34,186 bases of DNA. Origin: Rubrivivax sp. (GTDB taxonomy: Bacteria > Pseudomonadota > Gammaproteobacteria > Burkholderiales > Burkholderiaceae_C). The DNA lies in the NCBI GenBank assembly GCA_027487995.1, contig JAIYCN010000205.1, forward strand, positions 1 to 34,186, written 5' to 3'. The first letter of the stretch is position 1; each line of letters starts with the position of its first letter. The notes under the pieces are model-generated. The model did no database searches and was not told the origin of the DNA. It worked only from the letters and a program-made list of their open reading frames with translations. The position numbers and the translations under genes were made by a program. Positions 10,734-19,574 of this stretch are shown here, one piece after another.

Positions 10734-11230
10734 GCGCGCTGCCTGAGACGGTAGATGGTGAACAGATTGGTGGTGGCCAAAACCAGTTCAAGGAAGAAGC
10801 CGCCGATCGAGCCCACCAACCCGTTGTGCACCAACCATAAGCAGGTACCGACGAGCATCGTCATGCGCATGCGCACATCGCGCAGGAAGAATAAGGCGTA
10901 GGTTCCCACCATCGACGCGCAGATGGGCAGCCATGAGACCCAGCCTTCGCTCAGGCAAATGCCCATCGCGAGACTGATCGCCATGAAGCCCATGCCAACG
11001 GCGGGGATGGGGTAACGCACCGACGCGACGGACCGGCCCAGCGACACCAAGGCACTGGCTGATGCTGCCATCTGGCCAAGCGCCAGAAAGTGGACCACAT
11101 AGGCCAGGCACTCCAGCGCCATCAGTACCTTGAAGCGAAAGTCGCTTTTCTGCAGAAAGCAGGCGACTCCCAGCACGAATGCCAGCCACCCCAGCAACTG
11201 AGCTGGACTGAACGCATCGGCCAGGTTCAT
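10730..11230 (-). CDS. YgjV-family inner membrane protein
   Basis: The ORF track start at 11305 lies inside the pectate lyase gene; the ATG at 11230 overlaps the lyase stop as ATGA and gives 166 residues starting MNLADAFSPAQLLGWLAFVLG. About six hydrophobic helices follow, with short polar links such as LQKSDFRFKV and LRDVRMRM and the late segment LWLVHNGLVGSIGGFF. This pattern fits the YgjV (Imp-YgjV) family, whose function is unknown. In E. coli, ygjV lies next to the hexuronate genes uxaA, uxaC and exuT, so an association with uronate metabolism recurs here. It is the last gene of the kdgF-receptor-lyase unit. A sugar-acid export or transport role is only a guess. Confidence 0.75.
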   Translation of the reverse strand: MNLADAFSPAQLLGWLAFVLGVACFLQKSDFRFKVLMALECLAYVVHFLALGQMAASASALVSLGRSVASVRYPIPAVGMGFMAISLAMGICLSEGWVSWLPICASMVGTYALFFLRDVRMRMTMLVGTCLWLVHNGLVGSIGGFFLELVLATTNLFTIYRLRQRA

Positions 11231-12720
11231 GGCCGCAGTTTGCGGCCCAATTGGCCCCCAGGCATGACGGGCTGGGCCAACTGGGCGAGGTAAACCTCCA
11301 GCCATGTGTAACCCAGATCAGGGTGTCGTGAGGCACCGTCGCGAGGATCTGCCGGGTCCAGACCATGCGCCTTTTCCCATTCGTCCGGTATTCCGTCACC
11401 ATCCCGATCGAGCGGCGCGGCTTGCGCCTGAAGCACGGGCCAGGAGCCGACCTGCTCCTGACTGTCGATGATGTGTCCGCGCCGCAGACGGAAGTCTTCG
11501 ATGAGACGTTGATCCACGGCATCTCGCTTGAGCGATGCACCGCTGAAGGTCACCACCGCCGAACAATCCTTGTTGTCGCGTGCGGGCTGGATGGCCGGCA
11601 TGGCAAAGGGCCGTTCCTGCTTGTAGCCCGACGGCAAACCGCCCGGAAGATGACCCTTGTGCGCACGAACGACTGACCAGGGATCAGCCGGCAAGGCGCC
11701 GTCCATCGTGTTGCCGGCGAAGTGGGCTTTCGCGCGGGAGCTGCTTTCCTCGAACGCAAAGGCACCACGCGATGAGGGCCCCCTCACGTAGCAGTTGTCC
11801 ACAAAGTTGTAGGACGAAACCGTGCCTTGAAAGTCCATGTTGTAGCCCGAACGCTCGCCGCCCCAGTTGTAGAACAGGTTGTGACGGAAGTCGAAGAAGC
11901 CACCCACAGGATCGACTTCGGGCTTGAGATAGTTGCCCGGACGAGGCATCCGGTCTTGATGATGCAGCCAGAAGTTGTGGTGGAAGCTCACCTTGGCGCC
12001 ACGGGCCGCACGGGTCAGCGTGCCAAATCCGTGCTCGCTGCCTGGTGGCTTGGCGGCCGTTCGGTTGAGCGACTCGCCGATCAGGCTCCACTGCACGGTG
12101 ACCTCGTCCCAGCTGCGCTGAGGCGTTGAAAAGCTTGCGGCCACCGACAGGGTTTCATCACTCGACCAACTGGCGGATACATGATCGATGATGATGCGTC
12201 GACCCGCCACGACCCCCATGGCGTCGCCATCCACCTTTTGCGCGTCGCCCAGTCGTGATCGGATGAAGCGCACCACGACATCGTCGGCGGCAATGGTGAA
12301 AGGATGGTCACGCAGTGTGATGCCATCCCCAGGTGCCGTCTGCCCGGCGATGGTCAGCCGACCATCGCGCACCACGAGCTCACGGCGCAAGGCGATCGTG
12401 CCGGAAACAGCGAACACCACTGTTCGGGGCCCCGTTGCTTCGACGGCCTCCCTCAGAGAGCCGCTCCCTGAGTCACCAAGATGGGTGACCGTGTAGACGC
12501 GGCCAGCACGCCCCCCTGCTGCGTACATTCCCGCCCCTTGCGCGCCTGGGAAGGCCGGCAAGGGACGGTCTTGAGCGCCACTGCCAACGGATGAGTTGGC
12601 ATTAAGCGCACTGCCCGGTCGAGGCAACTGGCCAGACGGCGACTCAGGGCTCGAGACGCAGCCCGTCATCAAACCGAACGGGGCTAGGACCAGTGCCAGT
12701 AGCCGGGGAGAAAAGGTCAC
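11227..12720 (-). CDS. Lipoprotein pectate lyase, PL1 family, with C-terminal calcium-binding repeat
   Basis: The enzyme should cleave polygalacturonate by calcium-dependent beta-elimination, giving unsaturated oligogalacturonides. The signal peptide ends in a lipobox, GLMTGC (Cys21), followed by a Ser/Gly/Pro-rich linker, which predicts membrane anchoring. The parallel beta-helix domain carries IIIDHVSASWSSDETLSV (the PL1 vWiDH region) and HHNFWLHHQDRMPRPG, the catalytic Arg/RxPR-like segment. A DRDGDGIPDEWE motif at about residue 438 starts a thrombospondin type 3-like calcium loop. The protein has 497 residues. It begins five bases after the receptor gene and is coupled to the ygjV-like gene, consistent with surface cutting linked to uptake. 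Confidence 0.92.
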   Translation of the reverse strand: MTFSPRLLALVLAPFGLMTGCVSSPESPSGQLPRPGSALNANSSVGSGAQDRPLPAFPGAQGAGMYAAGGRAGRVYTVTHLGDSGSGSLREAVEATGPRTVVFAVSGTIALRRELVVRDGRLTIAGQTAPGDGITLRDHPFTIAADDVVVRFIRSRLGDAQKVDGDAMGVVAGRRIIIDHVSASWSSDETLSVAASFSTPQRSWDEVTVQWSLIGESLNRTAAKPPGSEHGFGTLTRAARGAKVSFHHNFWLHHQDRMPRPGNYLKPEVDPVGGFFDFRHNLFYNWGGERSGYNMDFQGTVSSYNFVDNCYVRGPSSRGAFAFEESSSRAKAHFAGNTMDGALPADPWSVVRAHKGHLPGGLPSGYKQERPFAMPAIQPARDNKDCSAVVTFSGASLKRDAVDQRLIEDFRLRRGHIIDSQEQVGSWPVLQAQAAPLDRDGDGIPDEWEKAHGLDPADPRDGASRHPDLGYTWLEVYLAQLAQPVMPGGQLGRKLRP

Positions 12721-12725
12721 GGGTC

Positions 12726-15557
12726 TCAGAACTTGTAACGAAGTCCGACCAGGTACTCCCGGCCCGTCACGTGATAGACCACGGAACTGTTGCGTGCACG
12801 GCTGATGAACTGGTCATTCGCTTCGTTGGTCAGGTTGACACCCTCCAGGGTCACCTCAAGATTCTTGTTGATCTTGTAGGAGATCGACAGATCAACGTTC
12901 AACGTCGCGTTCTTGCCTTCCACGTCGTTGTTGTTCTGGCCCGGCACACGGGTCAAGAACGAACTGCGTGCCGTGGTCGAAACGCGCGCGCTCAACCTTC
13001 CGTCATCGTAGTACAGCGTTGTATTCCAAGACGAGGGGCTAAGGCCAATCAAGTCATCGACGATGGTTGCTGTGCTCGTCGGTGAAACCGCGTATGCAAT
13101 CTTGGAGTTGACGCGGGTGTAGTTCAACAGCACGCCGGTGTGCGTCAGGAATCCGGGAAGCGTGGTGAACGGCTGCTGGACGTTGACCTCAAATCCCTTG
13201 AGCTTGCCACCTTGCGTGTTGATTGGTGTCGTCACCTGGAAGACTTCATCACCCGTAAAGTTCGTCGGCAACAATGACTTGGGCAGGCCCGTGTCCTTGA
13301 ACGCTACGTTCTGACGCAGGCTCTGGATGTAGGTGTCGATGTTCTTGTAGAACAGGCCTAAACCCACGAAGGCGTTTCGGCCGTGATACCACTCGAGGCT
13401 TCCGTCCAGCGTATCGGCCCTGAAGGGTTTGAGCAGCGGATTGCCGGTGTTGACGGTGAGCGTACCGCTGGTGCTGATAGAGCCGCCCGGCGAGAGGTTG
13501 CCGAGTTGGGGCCGAGACATCACCTTGGCCGCACCAAGACGCAAAACAGTTTCCTTGTTCAGGTCCATGGCCAAATTGACCGAAGGCAGCGTGTCCGTGT
13601 AGGAGTTCTCCACCGTGACAGGAGTACCGCCGCCGGTCGCCAGATAGCCCGTCGAGACCATCTCCGTCTTCACGTACCGAACCCCGGCGTTGCCACGAAG
13701 CTTTTGACCCCAGAGGCGTGTATTGAAATCGGCCATCAGGAAGCCGCCCGTGTCCGTCTCGGTGATGTTGCGGTTGTTGCCGCGCGCATTGCCGTTGGTG
13801 ATCGACGACAGGGTGTAGTCACCCGGGCCGTTCAGCGGCCCACTCTGAAGGCAGTTGCAGTAGATGTTGTACGCCTGCGTGATGGCAGCCAAGTTCGGAA
13901 TCACCCAACTTGTTGCCGAGCCGGCTGGCAGTGACAGGCCTCGACCGAAGCCCGTCAAAGTCGTCATGAGGCTGTTCAAGGCGACTCCGGCCGGCGGGGC
14001 ATAGATCGTTTCAGAGCCACGCCTGGATTCGTAGGTACTGAACGTGTACCTCTTCAGATCCACACCCGCATTCAGGGTGAGTCGGTCGGGAATCGCGTCC
14101 CAGGCAAAGCTGAGGTGGCGAAGGTCGTTGGTGTTCTCCGAGCCCTGTGGGCGAATGCGAATCTCGCTTGGCGTCGCGTTGGCCAGGCTGGTTGCACCGG
14201 CAGGAACGGGGAAGATCGTCAGCCCTGACCCGATCATGGCGGGGTTGATGCCCCAATTGATGGCAGGAAGCCGGTCGTTGTTTCGGAAGTCGATTGAGAA
14301 TCCGTTGGCGTTCGGCGCATCCAGCGTAGTGGTGGTCTGGATGGGGTTGGAAAACACAGACTGAGCCCGGCCTGCCCGTGCCGTCACCTTCAGAGAGTCG
14401 GTGATGTTGTGTTCCAGGGTCAGGGTAGGCTGCTTGAAGACCGTGCTCAGCTGATCGAAGCGGGATTCAGCCCGCAGATCCACACCGTCGTAGCGGCCGT
14501 ACAACAAGGCGCCGCTCGGGGAGTATTGCGTCTCCAATACGGAAGTCTGTGGCTTGCCGCCCGCGCTTGCCGCGCGGCTGAAGGAAATGGCAGACAGGAA
14601 GTCCTCTTGGCGCGTCGCATTGAGCTTCGCATACATGAGGTCAAAGGTCGCCAAGGTGTCCGGTGTAGGACGCGCCTGCAGAGAGGCCGTAACCCCGAGG
14701 CGGTCCTGGTCATGGGTCAGACGGCCATAACGCGGGAGTCGCGGATGGAAGTTCTCAGCCTTGTTCGCCTCAGCAAGGGCTGCCGGATCGGAGCCCGCCG
14801 CCTTCCAGCCACCAGAGGAGGGACCGTTATCCCAGCGCACCGTGCTGAACCCTTCCTCGAAAGAGTTTCTGCGCGATTGCGCGACCGACAGCAATGCGCC
14901 GAATTTGCGGTCTTCGGTCGTGTTGCTGATGAGGAAGGCCGTACGAGGATCGGTCTTCTGGGACAAGTCGTTGTAGCGCCCTTTGACGGATGCCATCGCC
15001 GTGAACCCGCGCAGATCGAACGGTCGCATGGTCTGCAGGTCAACGGTGGCGCCAAGTGATCCTTCGTCGACATCTGCGGACGCACTCTTTCGAACGGTAA
15101 TGCTGCTGAACAGCTCCGAGGCAAAGACGTTGAAGTCGAAGCCACGCGACCGGTTGTTCCCCCCAGAGCTGTCGGTCCCGCCTGTGGTGGCCAGCGCCTC
15201 GATTCCGTTGATCCGCACCCGCGTGAAATCACTGCCGAGTCCGCGAACGGTGATGTTGCGGCCCTCGCCGGCATCTCGGTCGATCACCACGCCGGGTACC
15301 CGCTGGAGACTCTCAGCCAAATTCGTATCGGGGAACTTGCCGATGTCCTCCGACCGGATCACATCGACGATGCCTCGATCCTCACGCTTGTTGTTCAGTG
15401 CACTTTCGAGCGAAGCTCGCAGGCCGGACACTTCCACGCGCTCGGGCGCGGGCGCTGTCTGTGCATGGGCACTTCCCACAACAGCGAGGGCTGCCAGGGC
15501 GGTGGTGGAGAGGGTGAATCTCGAGCGCTTCATCGCCCGCTGCTGGTGGGTGGACAT
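12726..15557 (-). CDS. TonB-dependent receptor, probably for oligogalacturonides
   Basis: This is an outer membrane ligand-gated channel of 943 residues. The ORF track opens at 15680; the ATG at 15557 has AGGAG upstream and starts a signal peptide ending in VGSAHA. A TonB-box-like ERVEVSG follows, then the plug domain (IRSEDIGKFPDTNLAESLQRVPGVVIDR...ITVRGLGSDFTRVRINGIEA), then a long barrel that ends in LVGLRYKF with a terminal Phe, as outer membrane proteins do. The plug wording is that of the carbohydrate-type receptors known from Caulobacter and Xanthomonas. Placement between kdgF and the pectate lyase points to pectin oligomers as the ligand; this is inference from context. Confidence 0.93.
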   Translation of the reverse strand: MSTHQQRAMKRSRFTLSTTALAALAVVGSAHAQTAPAPERVEVSGLRASLESALNNKREDRGIVDVIRSEDIGKFPDTNLAESLQRVPGVVIDRDAGEGRNITVRGLGSDFTRVRINGIEALATTGGTDSSGGNNRSRGFDFNVFASELFSSITVRKSASADVDEGSLGATVDLQTMRPFDLRGFTAMASVKGRYNDLSQKTDPRTAFLISNTTEDRKFGALLSVAQSRRNSFEEGFSTVRWDNGPSSGGWKAAGSDPAALAEANKAENFHPRLPRYGRLTHDQDRLGVTASLQARPTPDTLATFDLMYAKLNATRQEDFLSAISFSRAASAGGKPQTSVLETQYSPSGALLYGRYDGVDLRAESRFDQLSTVFKQPTLTLEHNITDSLKVTARAGRAQSVFSNPIQTTTTLDAPNANGFSIDFRNNDRLPAINWGINPAMIGSGLTIFPVPAGATSLANATPSEIRIRPQGSENTNDLRHLSFAWDAIPDRLTLNAGVDLKRYTFSTYESRRGSETIYAPPAGVALNSLMTTLTGFGRGLSLPAGSATSWVIPNLAAITQAYNIYCNCLQSGPLNGPGDYTLSSITNGNARGNNRNITETDTGGFLMADFNTRLWGQKLRGNAGVRYVKTEMVSTGYLATGGGTPVTVENSYTDTLPSVNLAMDLNKETVLRLGAAKVMSRPQLGNLSPGGSISTSGTLTVNTGNPLLKPFRADTLDGSLEWYHGRNAFVGLGLFYKNIDTYIQSLRQNVAFKDTGLPKSLLPTNFTGDEVFQVTTPINTQGGKLKGFEVNVQQPFTTLPGFLTHTGVLLNYTRVNSKIAYAVSPTSTATIVDDLIGLSPSSWNTTLYYDDGRLSARVSTTARSSFLTRVPGQNNNDVEGKNATLNVDLSISYKINKNLEVTLEGVNLTNEANDQFISRARNSSVVYHVTGREYLVGLRYKF

Positions 15558-15609
15558 GAGGGAGTCTCCTGGATATGTTGCTGGGGGTTGACGCAGCCTG
15601 GACAGAGGG

Positions 15610-15942
15610 TCACAGGTAGTCGTCCCTCCTGGGAGAGAACTGGTCGAGCAGCAGGCTCCCGTCCTCCAGTGAAAGTGCACCGTGGGTGTGATGGCGGGGT
15701 GCGATGAAGGCGTCGCCGGCTTTCAGGACGCGCTTGACGCCGGCCACCTCGATCTCGAACGAACCCTTGATGACGAAACCAATTTGGTCGTGCACGTCAT
15801 GTGAATGCGGCGTGCCGATAGCGCCTTTGTCGAACTGCATCAGTACGGACATGAGTTCGGCGGTGTGGCCGACGATCTTGCGCCGAATACCACCGCCGAG
15901 CTCCGTCCAAGGCGTTGCGTCGTGGTCAAAGAAGTTGGTCAC
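15610..15942 (-). CDS. kdgF: KdgF, cupin that linearises unsaturated galacturonate
   Basis: This 110-residue single-domain cupin speeds conversion of 4,5-unsaturated galacturonate, released by lyases, to the open keto form used by KduI. The cupin motif TPHSHDVHDQIGFVIKG supplies His46, His48 and Gln53, and APRHHTHG supplies His87, which agree with the metal ligands I recall for KdgF. The C-terminal D100-x-F102-x3-R106 keeps the spacing of the residues proposed for catalysis. The start is a GTG with GGAG eight bases upstream. It is the first gene of the unit that continues into the receptor, and it is divergent from kduI across a KdgR-like box. Confidence 0.88.
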   Translation of the reverse strand: MTNFFDHDATPWTELGGGIRRKIVGHTAELMSVLMQFDKGAIGTPHSHDVHDQIGFVIKGSFEIEVAGVKRVLKAGDAFIAPRHHTHGALSLEDGSLLLDQFSPRRDDYL

Positions 15943-16004
15943 GGCAGGGTCTCCGATGTCGGAACGTTGTAATAAACGAACTGTAGATGACGATCATAAA
16001 AAAA

Positions 16005-16017
16005 GAAACATTGGTTC
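16005..16017. promoter_or_regulatory. KdgR-like operator between kdgF and kduI
   Basis: AAAGAAACATTGGTTCACT contains GAAAC-ATT-GGTTC, one base from the enterobacterial KdgR core GAAAC-ATT-GTTTC. It sits 63 bases upstream of the kdgF start and 95 bases upstream of the kduI start, so it could control both the lyase/receptor unit and the long plus-strand unit. Confidence 0.65.
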
Positions 16018-16112
16018 ACTAATTAAAAACCCGAATTTCGGATTGATGCTCAATCGCTACACTTCAGGGTTGTCACGGGTACACAGCCCACCCCGCACTA
16101 GAGAGGAACGCC

Positions 16113-16949
16113 ATGGAAATCCGCCAACCAGTCCACAGTGAACACGCCAAAACCCTCGACACCGAGGGGCTGCGGCGCCACTTCTTGGTCGATGGTCTGT
16201 TTGTCCCCGACCAAGCGACGCTCACCTACAGCCAGATCGACCGGATCATCGTGGGGGGCATCCTGCCGGTCAGCAAGGCCGTCACCTTCTCGGCGGAACT
16301 GGGCCGACATACCGGCACCGACTATTTCCTGCAACGCCGCGAACTGGGCCTGATCAACATCGGCGGCGCGGGCCGCGTGACGGTCGACGGTACGGTGTAC
16401 GAAGTGGGTGCGCGCGAAGCGCTTTACGTCGGCCAAGGGGCGAAGGAGCTGGCCTTCGAAAGCAAGGATGCGGCCCAGCCGGCGAAGTTCTATTTCAACT
16501 GTGCGCCGGCGCATACCCACTACCCGAACAAGAAGGTCACCCTGGCCGAAGCGTCGCCCGAGACGCTGGGCGCGCCCGAGACGAGCAACCGTCGCACCAT
16601 CTACAAGTACCTGGTGCCCGACGTGCTGCCCACTTGCCAGCTGCTCATGGGCATGACGCAGCTCGAACCCGGCAGCCTGTGGAACACCATGCCGTGCCAC
16701 ACCCACGACCGCCGGATGGAGGTGTACTTCTACTTCGACATGTCCGAGCAGGCCGTGGTCTTCCACATCATGGGCGAGCCGACCCAGACGCGCCACCTCG
16801 TCGTGCGCAACGAGCAGGCGGTGATCAATCCCAGCTGGTCCATGCATTCAGGTGTCGGCACGCAGGCCTACACCTTCATCTGGGGCATGGTGGGCGAGAA
16901 CCAGGTGTTCAAGGACATGGACCACGTCCCCATGACCACGCTGCGCTGA
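16113..16949 (+). CDS. kduI: 5-keto-4-deoxyuronate isomerase
   Basis: KduI isomerises 5-keto-4-deoxyuronate (DKI) to 2,5-diketo-3-deoxygluconate in the cytoplasm. The length, 278 residues, equals that of the E. coli enzyme, and the four zinc ligands fall at the same numbers: His196, His198 and Glu203 in [15 protein letters not shown], and His245 in SWSMHSG. The protein is a bicupin. A GAGAGGA ribosome site precedes the ATG. It is the first gene of the plus-strand unit and is followed by kduD after 52 bases. Confidence 0.97.
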   Translation: MEIRQPVHSEHAKTLDTEGLRRHFLVDGLFVPDQATLTYSQIDRIIVGGILPVSKAVTFSAELGRHTGTDYFLQRRELGLINIGGAGRVTVDGTVYEVGAREALYVGQGAKELAFESKDAAQPAKFYFNCAPAHTHYPNKKVTLAEASPETLGAPETSNRRTIYKYLVPDVLPTCQLLMGMTQLEPGSLWNTMPCHTHDRRMEVYFYFDMSEQAVVFHIMGEPTQTRHLVVRNEQAVINPSWSMHSGVGTQAYTFIWGMVGENQVFKDMDHVPMTTLR

Positions 16950-17001
16950 TCCCCCTGTACCGAATGTCTTCCCGCTTCACGCCCATCCCGAACGAAACAC
17001 C

Positions 17002-17763
17002 ATGACCTTCAGCAAATTCGACCTCTCCGGCAAGGTGGCACTCGTCACCGGGTGCAACACAGGCCTGGGTCAGGGGATGGCCATCGCACTGGCACAGGCC
17101 GGTGCCGACATCGTGGGCGTGAACATCAGCGACGCAGCCGACACGGCTGAATCAGTCAGCCAGGCTGGCAGGCGATTCCATTCGGTCATGGCCAACCTGG
17201 GCGATACGTCGACCATTCCGCACGTCGTCGAAGGTGCGATTGGGGCATTCGGCAAGATCGACATTCTGGTCAACAACGCCGGCATCATCCGCCGTGAAGA
17301 CGCCATCAACTTCTCGGAGAAGGACTGGGATGATGTGATGGACCTCAACCTGAAGTCGGTGTTCTTCCTCTCGCAGGCCGTGGCTCGCCACTTTATCGCC
17401 AGGCGTGCGGGAGGCAAGATCATCAACATCGCCTCGATGCTGTCCTTCCAAGGCGGGATCCGCGTGCCGTCCTACACGGCCAGCAAGAGCGGTGTCATGG
17501 GCGTCACGCGGCTGATGGCCAATGAGTGGGCCAAGCACGGCATCAATGTCAACGCCATCGCACCGGGCTACATGTCCACCAACAACACCGCAGCCTTGCG
17601 AGCGGACGAGGCGCGCAATGCGGCGATCCTGGAGCGTATTCCGGCCGGGCGTTGGGGGCTGCCGGAAGACTTGGCAGGCCCCGTCGTCTTCCTGGCCTCC
17701 GCAGCCGCCGATTATGTCAACGGCTACACCATGGCCGTCGACGGTGGCTGGCTGGCCCGTTGA
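17002..17763 (+). CDS. kduD: 2-dehydro-3-deoxy-D-gluconate 5-dehydrogenase (KduD)
   Basis: KduD reduces 2,5-diketo-3-deoxygluconate to 2-keto-3-deoxygluconate with NADH. It is a classical short-chain dehydrogenase of 253 residues: TGCNTGLG at 16-23 for the dinucleotide, NNAG at 91-94, catalytic Ser145, and Tyr158-x3-Lys162 in SYTASKSG. NIASMLSFQGGIRVPSYTASKSGV is the wording typical of KduD. It lies directly behind kduI, so the two consecutive steps are co-transcribed, and it hands its product to KdgK encoded at 9801. Confidence 0.95.
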   Translation: MTFSKFDLSGKVALVTGCNTGLGQGMAIALAQAGADIVGVNISDAADTAESVSQAGRRFHSVMANLGDTSTIPHVVEGAIGAFGKIDILVNNAGIIRREDAINFSEKDWDDVMDLNLKSVFFLSQAVARHFIARRAGGKIINIASMLSFQGGIRVPSYTASKSGVMGVTRLMANEWAKHGINVNAIAPGYMSTNNTAALRADEARNAAILERIPAGRWGLPEDLAGPVVFLASAAADYVNGYTMAVDGGWLAR

Positions 17764-17808
17764 GGGTCGCACAACCTCTGCCCGTCATCCGGTAACCGAG
17801 CAACGCAC

Positions 17809-18693
17809 ATGTACGAGAACAAGCGACTGGGCTTTGCGTTTGCTCTGCCGTTCCTGCTCGGCATCATCCTCTTCAAGCTGTTTCCGTTCTTCGCCAGCTT
17901 TGCCCTGAGCTTCAGCCAATACGACCTCATTGATCCGCCGGAATGGGTCGGGGTGCGCAATTACGAAGAGCTGGCGCTGCATGACCCGCTGTTCCGGCAA
18001 TCGCTGGGCGTCACCATGTTGTTCGTAGCCCTGGCGGTGCCCCTGCGGGTGGGCTTTGCACTGCTGGTGGCCCATGTCCTGAACTTCAAGCTCAAGGGCA
18101 TCAACTTCTTTCGCGCCGCGTTCTACATCCCCTCCATCCTTGGAGGCTCCATCGCGGTCGCGGTGCTGTGGCGTTTCATCTTTGCCCGCAACGGCCTGGT
18201 GAACCTCCTGCTGGCGCAGCTCGGATTCGAGCCCTTGCCGTGGCTGGCCGACGAGCATCTCTCGATCTGGACCATCGTCCTGCTGTTCACCTGGCAGTTC
18301 GGCTCGTCCATGGTCATCTTCCTAGCGGCACTCCAGAACGTACCGACCTCGCTCTACGAAGCGGCCGAATGCGACGGCGCTTCCAAGTTGCAGCAGTTCT
18401 TCAAGATCACGGTGCCTCTCATCACACCGGTAATCTTCTTCAACCTGATCATGCAGATGGTCCACGGTTTTCAGGAATTCAACGGCCCCTACATGATCAC
18501 CGAGGGTGGTCCGCTGTCATCCACCTACATGCTGACGCTCTACATCTACGACCAGAGCTTCCGCTATTTCAACCTGGGATACGGCGCGGCGCTTTCCTGG
18601 GTTCTGTTTGCCATCGTCGGTGCGTTGGCGGCCCTCTCGTTCTGGAGCTCCCGCTTCTGGGTTTTCTACGCGGGCGAAAAGGACATCAAGTGA
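17809..18693 (+). CDS. togM: ABC transporter permease, TogM-like (oligogalacturonide import)
   Basis: This is an inner membrane permease of the carbohydrate-uptake-1 type, 294 residues, with about six transmembrane helices starting at FAFALPFLLGIILFKLFPFF. The cytoplasmic EAA loop that contacts the ATPase is YEAAECDGASKLQQFFKITVPLITP. It pairs with the next gene, whose GTG start overlaps this stop (GTGA). Clustering with kduI, kduD and ogl supports oligogalacturonide as cargo, as for TogMNAB of Dickeya. Family membership is certain; the substrate comes from context. Confidence 0.85.
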   Translation: MYENKRLGFAFALPFLLGIILFKLFPFFASFALSFSQYDLIDPPEWVGVRNYEELALHDPLFRQSLGVTMLFVALAVPLRVGFALLVAHVLNFKLKGINFFRAAFYIPSILGGSIAVAVLWRFIFARNGLVNLLLAQLGFEPLPWLADEHLSIWTIVLLFTWQFGSSMVIFLAALQNVPTSLYEAAECDGASKLQQFFKITVPLITPVIFFNLIMQMVHGFQEFNGPYMITEGGPLSSTYMLTLYIYDQSFRYFNLGYGAALSWVLFAIVGALAALSFWSSRFWVFYAGEKDIK

Positions 18694-19538
18694 CGGACCT
18701 CGACAAACAAGCACCCGTAGCTTGGGGTCGCTACCTGATCCTGGGAACGGTGGCCTTGGTGATGCTCTACCCCTTGCTGTGGCTGGTCGGGGCATCGTTC
18801 AAGAGCAACTCGGAAATCTTCAGCTCACCCGGGTTCGTGCCCAGCGGCATCGACTTCAAGTCCTACGCTGCAGGGTGGAAGACCAGCACCGAATACACCT
18901 TCGCGACCTACTTCCTCAACAGCTTCCTGATCACGATACCCAAGATCATCGTGACGCTCATCTCCTGCGTGTTCGTGGCCTACGCCTTCGCCCGATTCGA
19001 GTTCTGGGGAAAGAAGACGATGTTTGCGGTGATGGTGAGCACGATGATGTTGCCACTGATCATCCTGCGCATGCCGCAGTACCTCATGTTCCGCGAGATC
19101 GGGTGGCTGGACACCTACCTGCCGCTGGTGGTCCCCTCGGCATTCGCCACCGACACGTTCTTTGTGTTCATGCTGGTGCAGTTTCTGCGCGGGATTCCGC
19201 GCGACATGGAAGAGGCCGCCCTGATCGACGGCTGCAACGCAGTCCAGATGCTGTGGCACATCATCGTGCCGCTGCTCAAGCCGGCCATCATTTCCGTCAT
19301 CGTGTTCCAGTTCATCTGGACGATGAACGACTTCATGGGCCCCTTGATCTACCTGGCCAGTGTCGAGAAGTACCCCGTCTCACTGGCCTTGAAGATGAGC
19401 ATCGGCGCCACCGAAGAGGTGGAGTGGGCCAATGTCATCGCCATCAGCGTCGTGGCGCTGATTCCATCGGTGGCGGTGTTCTTCGCAGCCCAAAAACATT
19501 TCATCGAAGGTGCCGCCACCAGCGGCGTCAAGGGTTGA
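18690..19538 (+). CDS. togN: ABC transporter permease, TogN-like (oligogalacturonide import)
   Basis: The ORF track opens this frame far upstream at 18168, inside togM. The proper start is the GTG at 18690, which overlaps the togM stop and gives a 282-residue permease beginning MTDLDKQAPVAWGRYLILG. Six hydrophobic helices are visible, and the EAA loop is EEAALIDGCNAVQMLWHIIVPLLKPA. It is the MalG/TogN-type partner of the preceding permease, and both should form the channel through the inner membrane. It is followed after 36 bases by the ATPase gene. Confidence 0.86.
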   Translation: MTDLDKQAPVAWGRYLILGTVALVMLYPLLWLVGASFKSNSEIFSSPGFVPSGIDFKSYAAGWKTSTEYTFATYFLNSFLITIPKIIVTLISCVFVAYAFARFEFWGKKTMFAVMVSTMMLPLIILRMPQYLMFREIGWLDTYLPLVVPSAFATDTFFVFMLVQFLRGIPRDMEEAALIDGCNAVQMLWHIIVPLLKPAIISVIVFQFIWTMNDFMGPLIYLASVEKYPVSLALKMSIGATEEVEWANVIAISVVALIPSVAVFFAAQKHFIEGAATSGVKG

Positions 19539-19574
19539 TCGCCGCCTGTTGGTGAGCACCCGCTGGAGCACGAA

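Noticed and set aside
16098-16847. 249-residue minus-strand ORF opposite kduI
   Set aside because: kduI has all four zinc ligands at the family positions, so this frame is a shadow.
18608-19555. 315-residue plus-strand ORF in an alternative frame of togN
   Set aside because: The composition is Arg/His/Gly-rich and it has no membrane segments; the togN frame has a complete permease.
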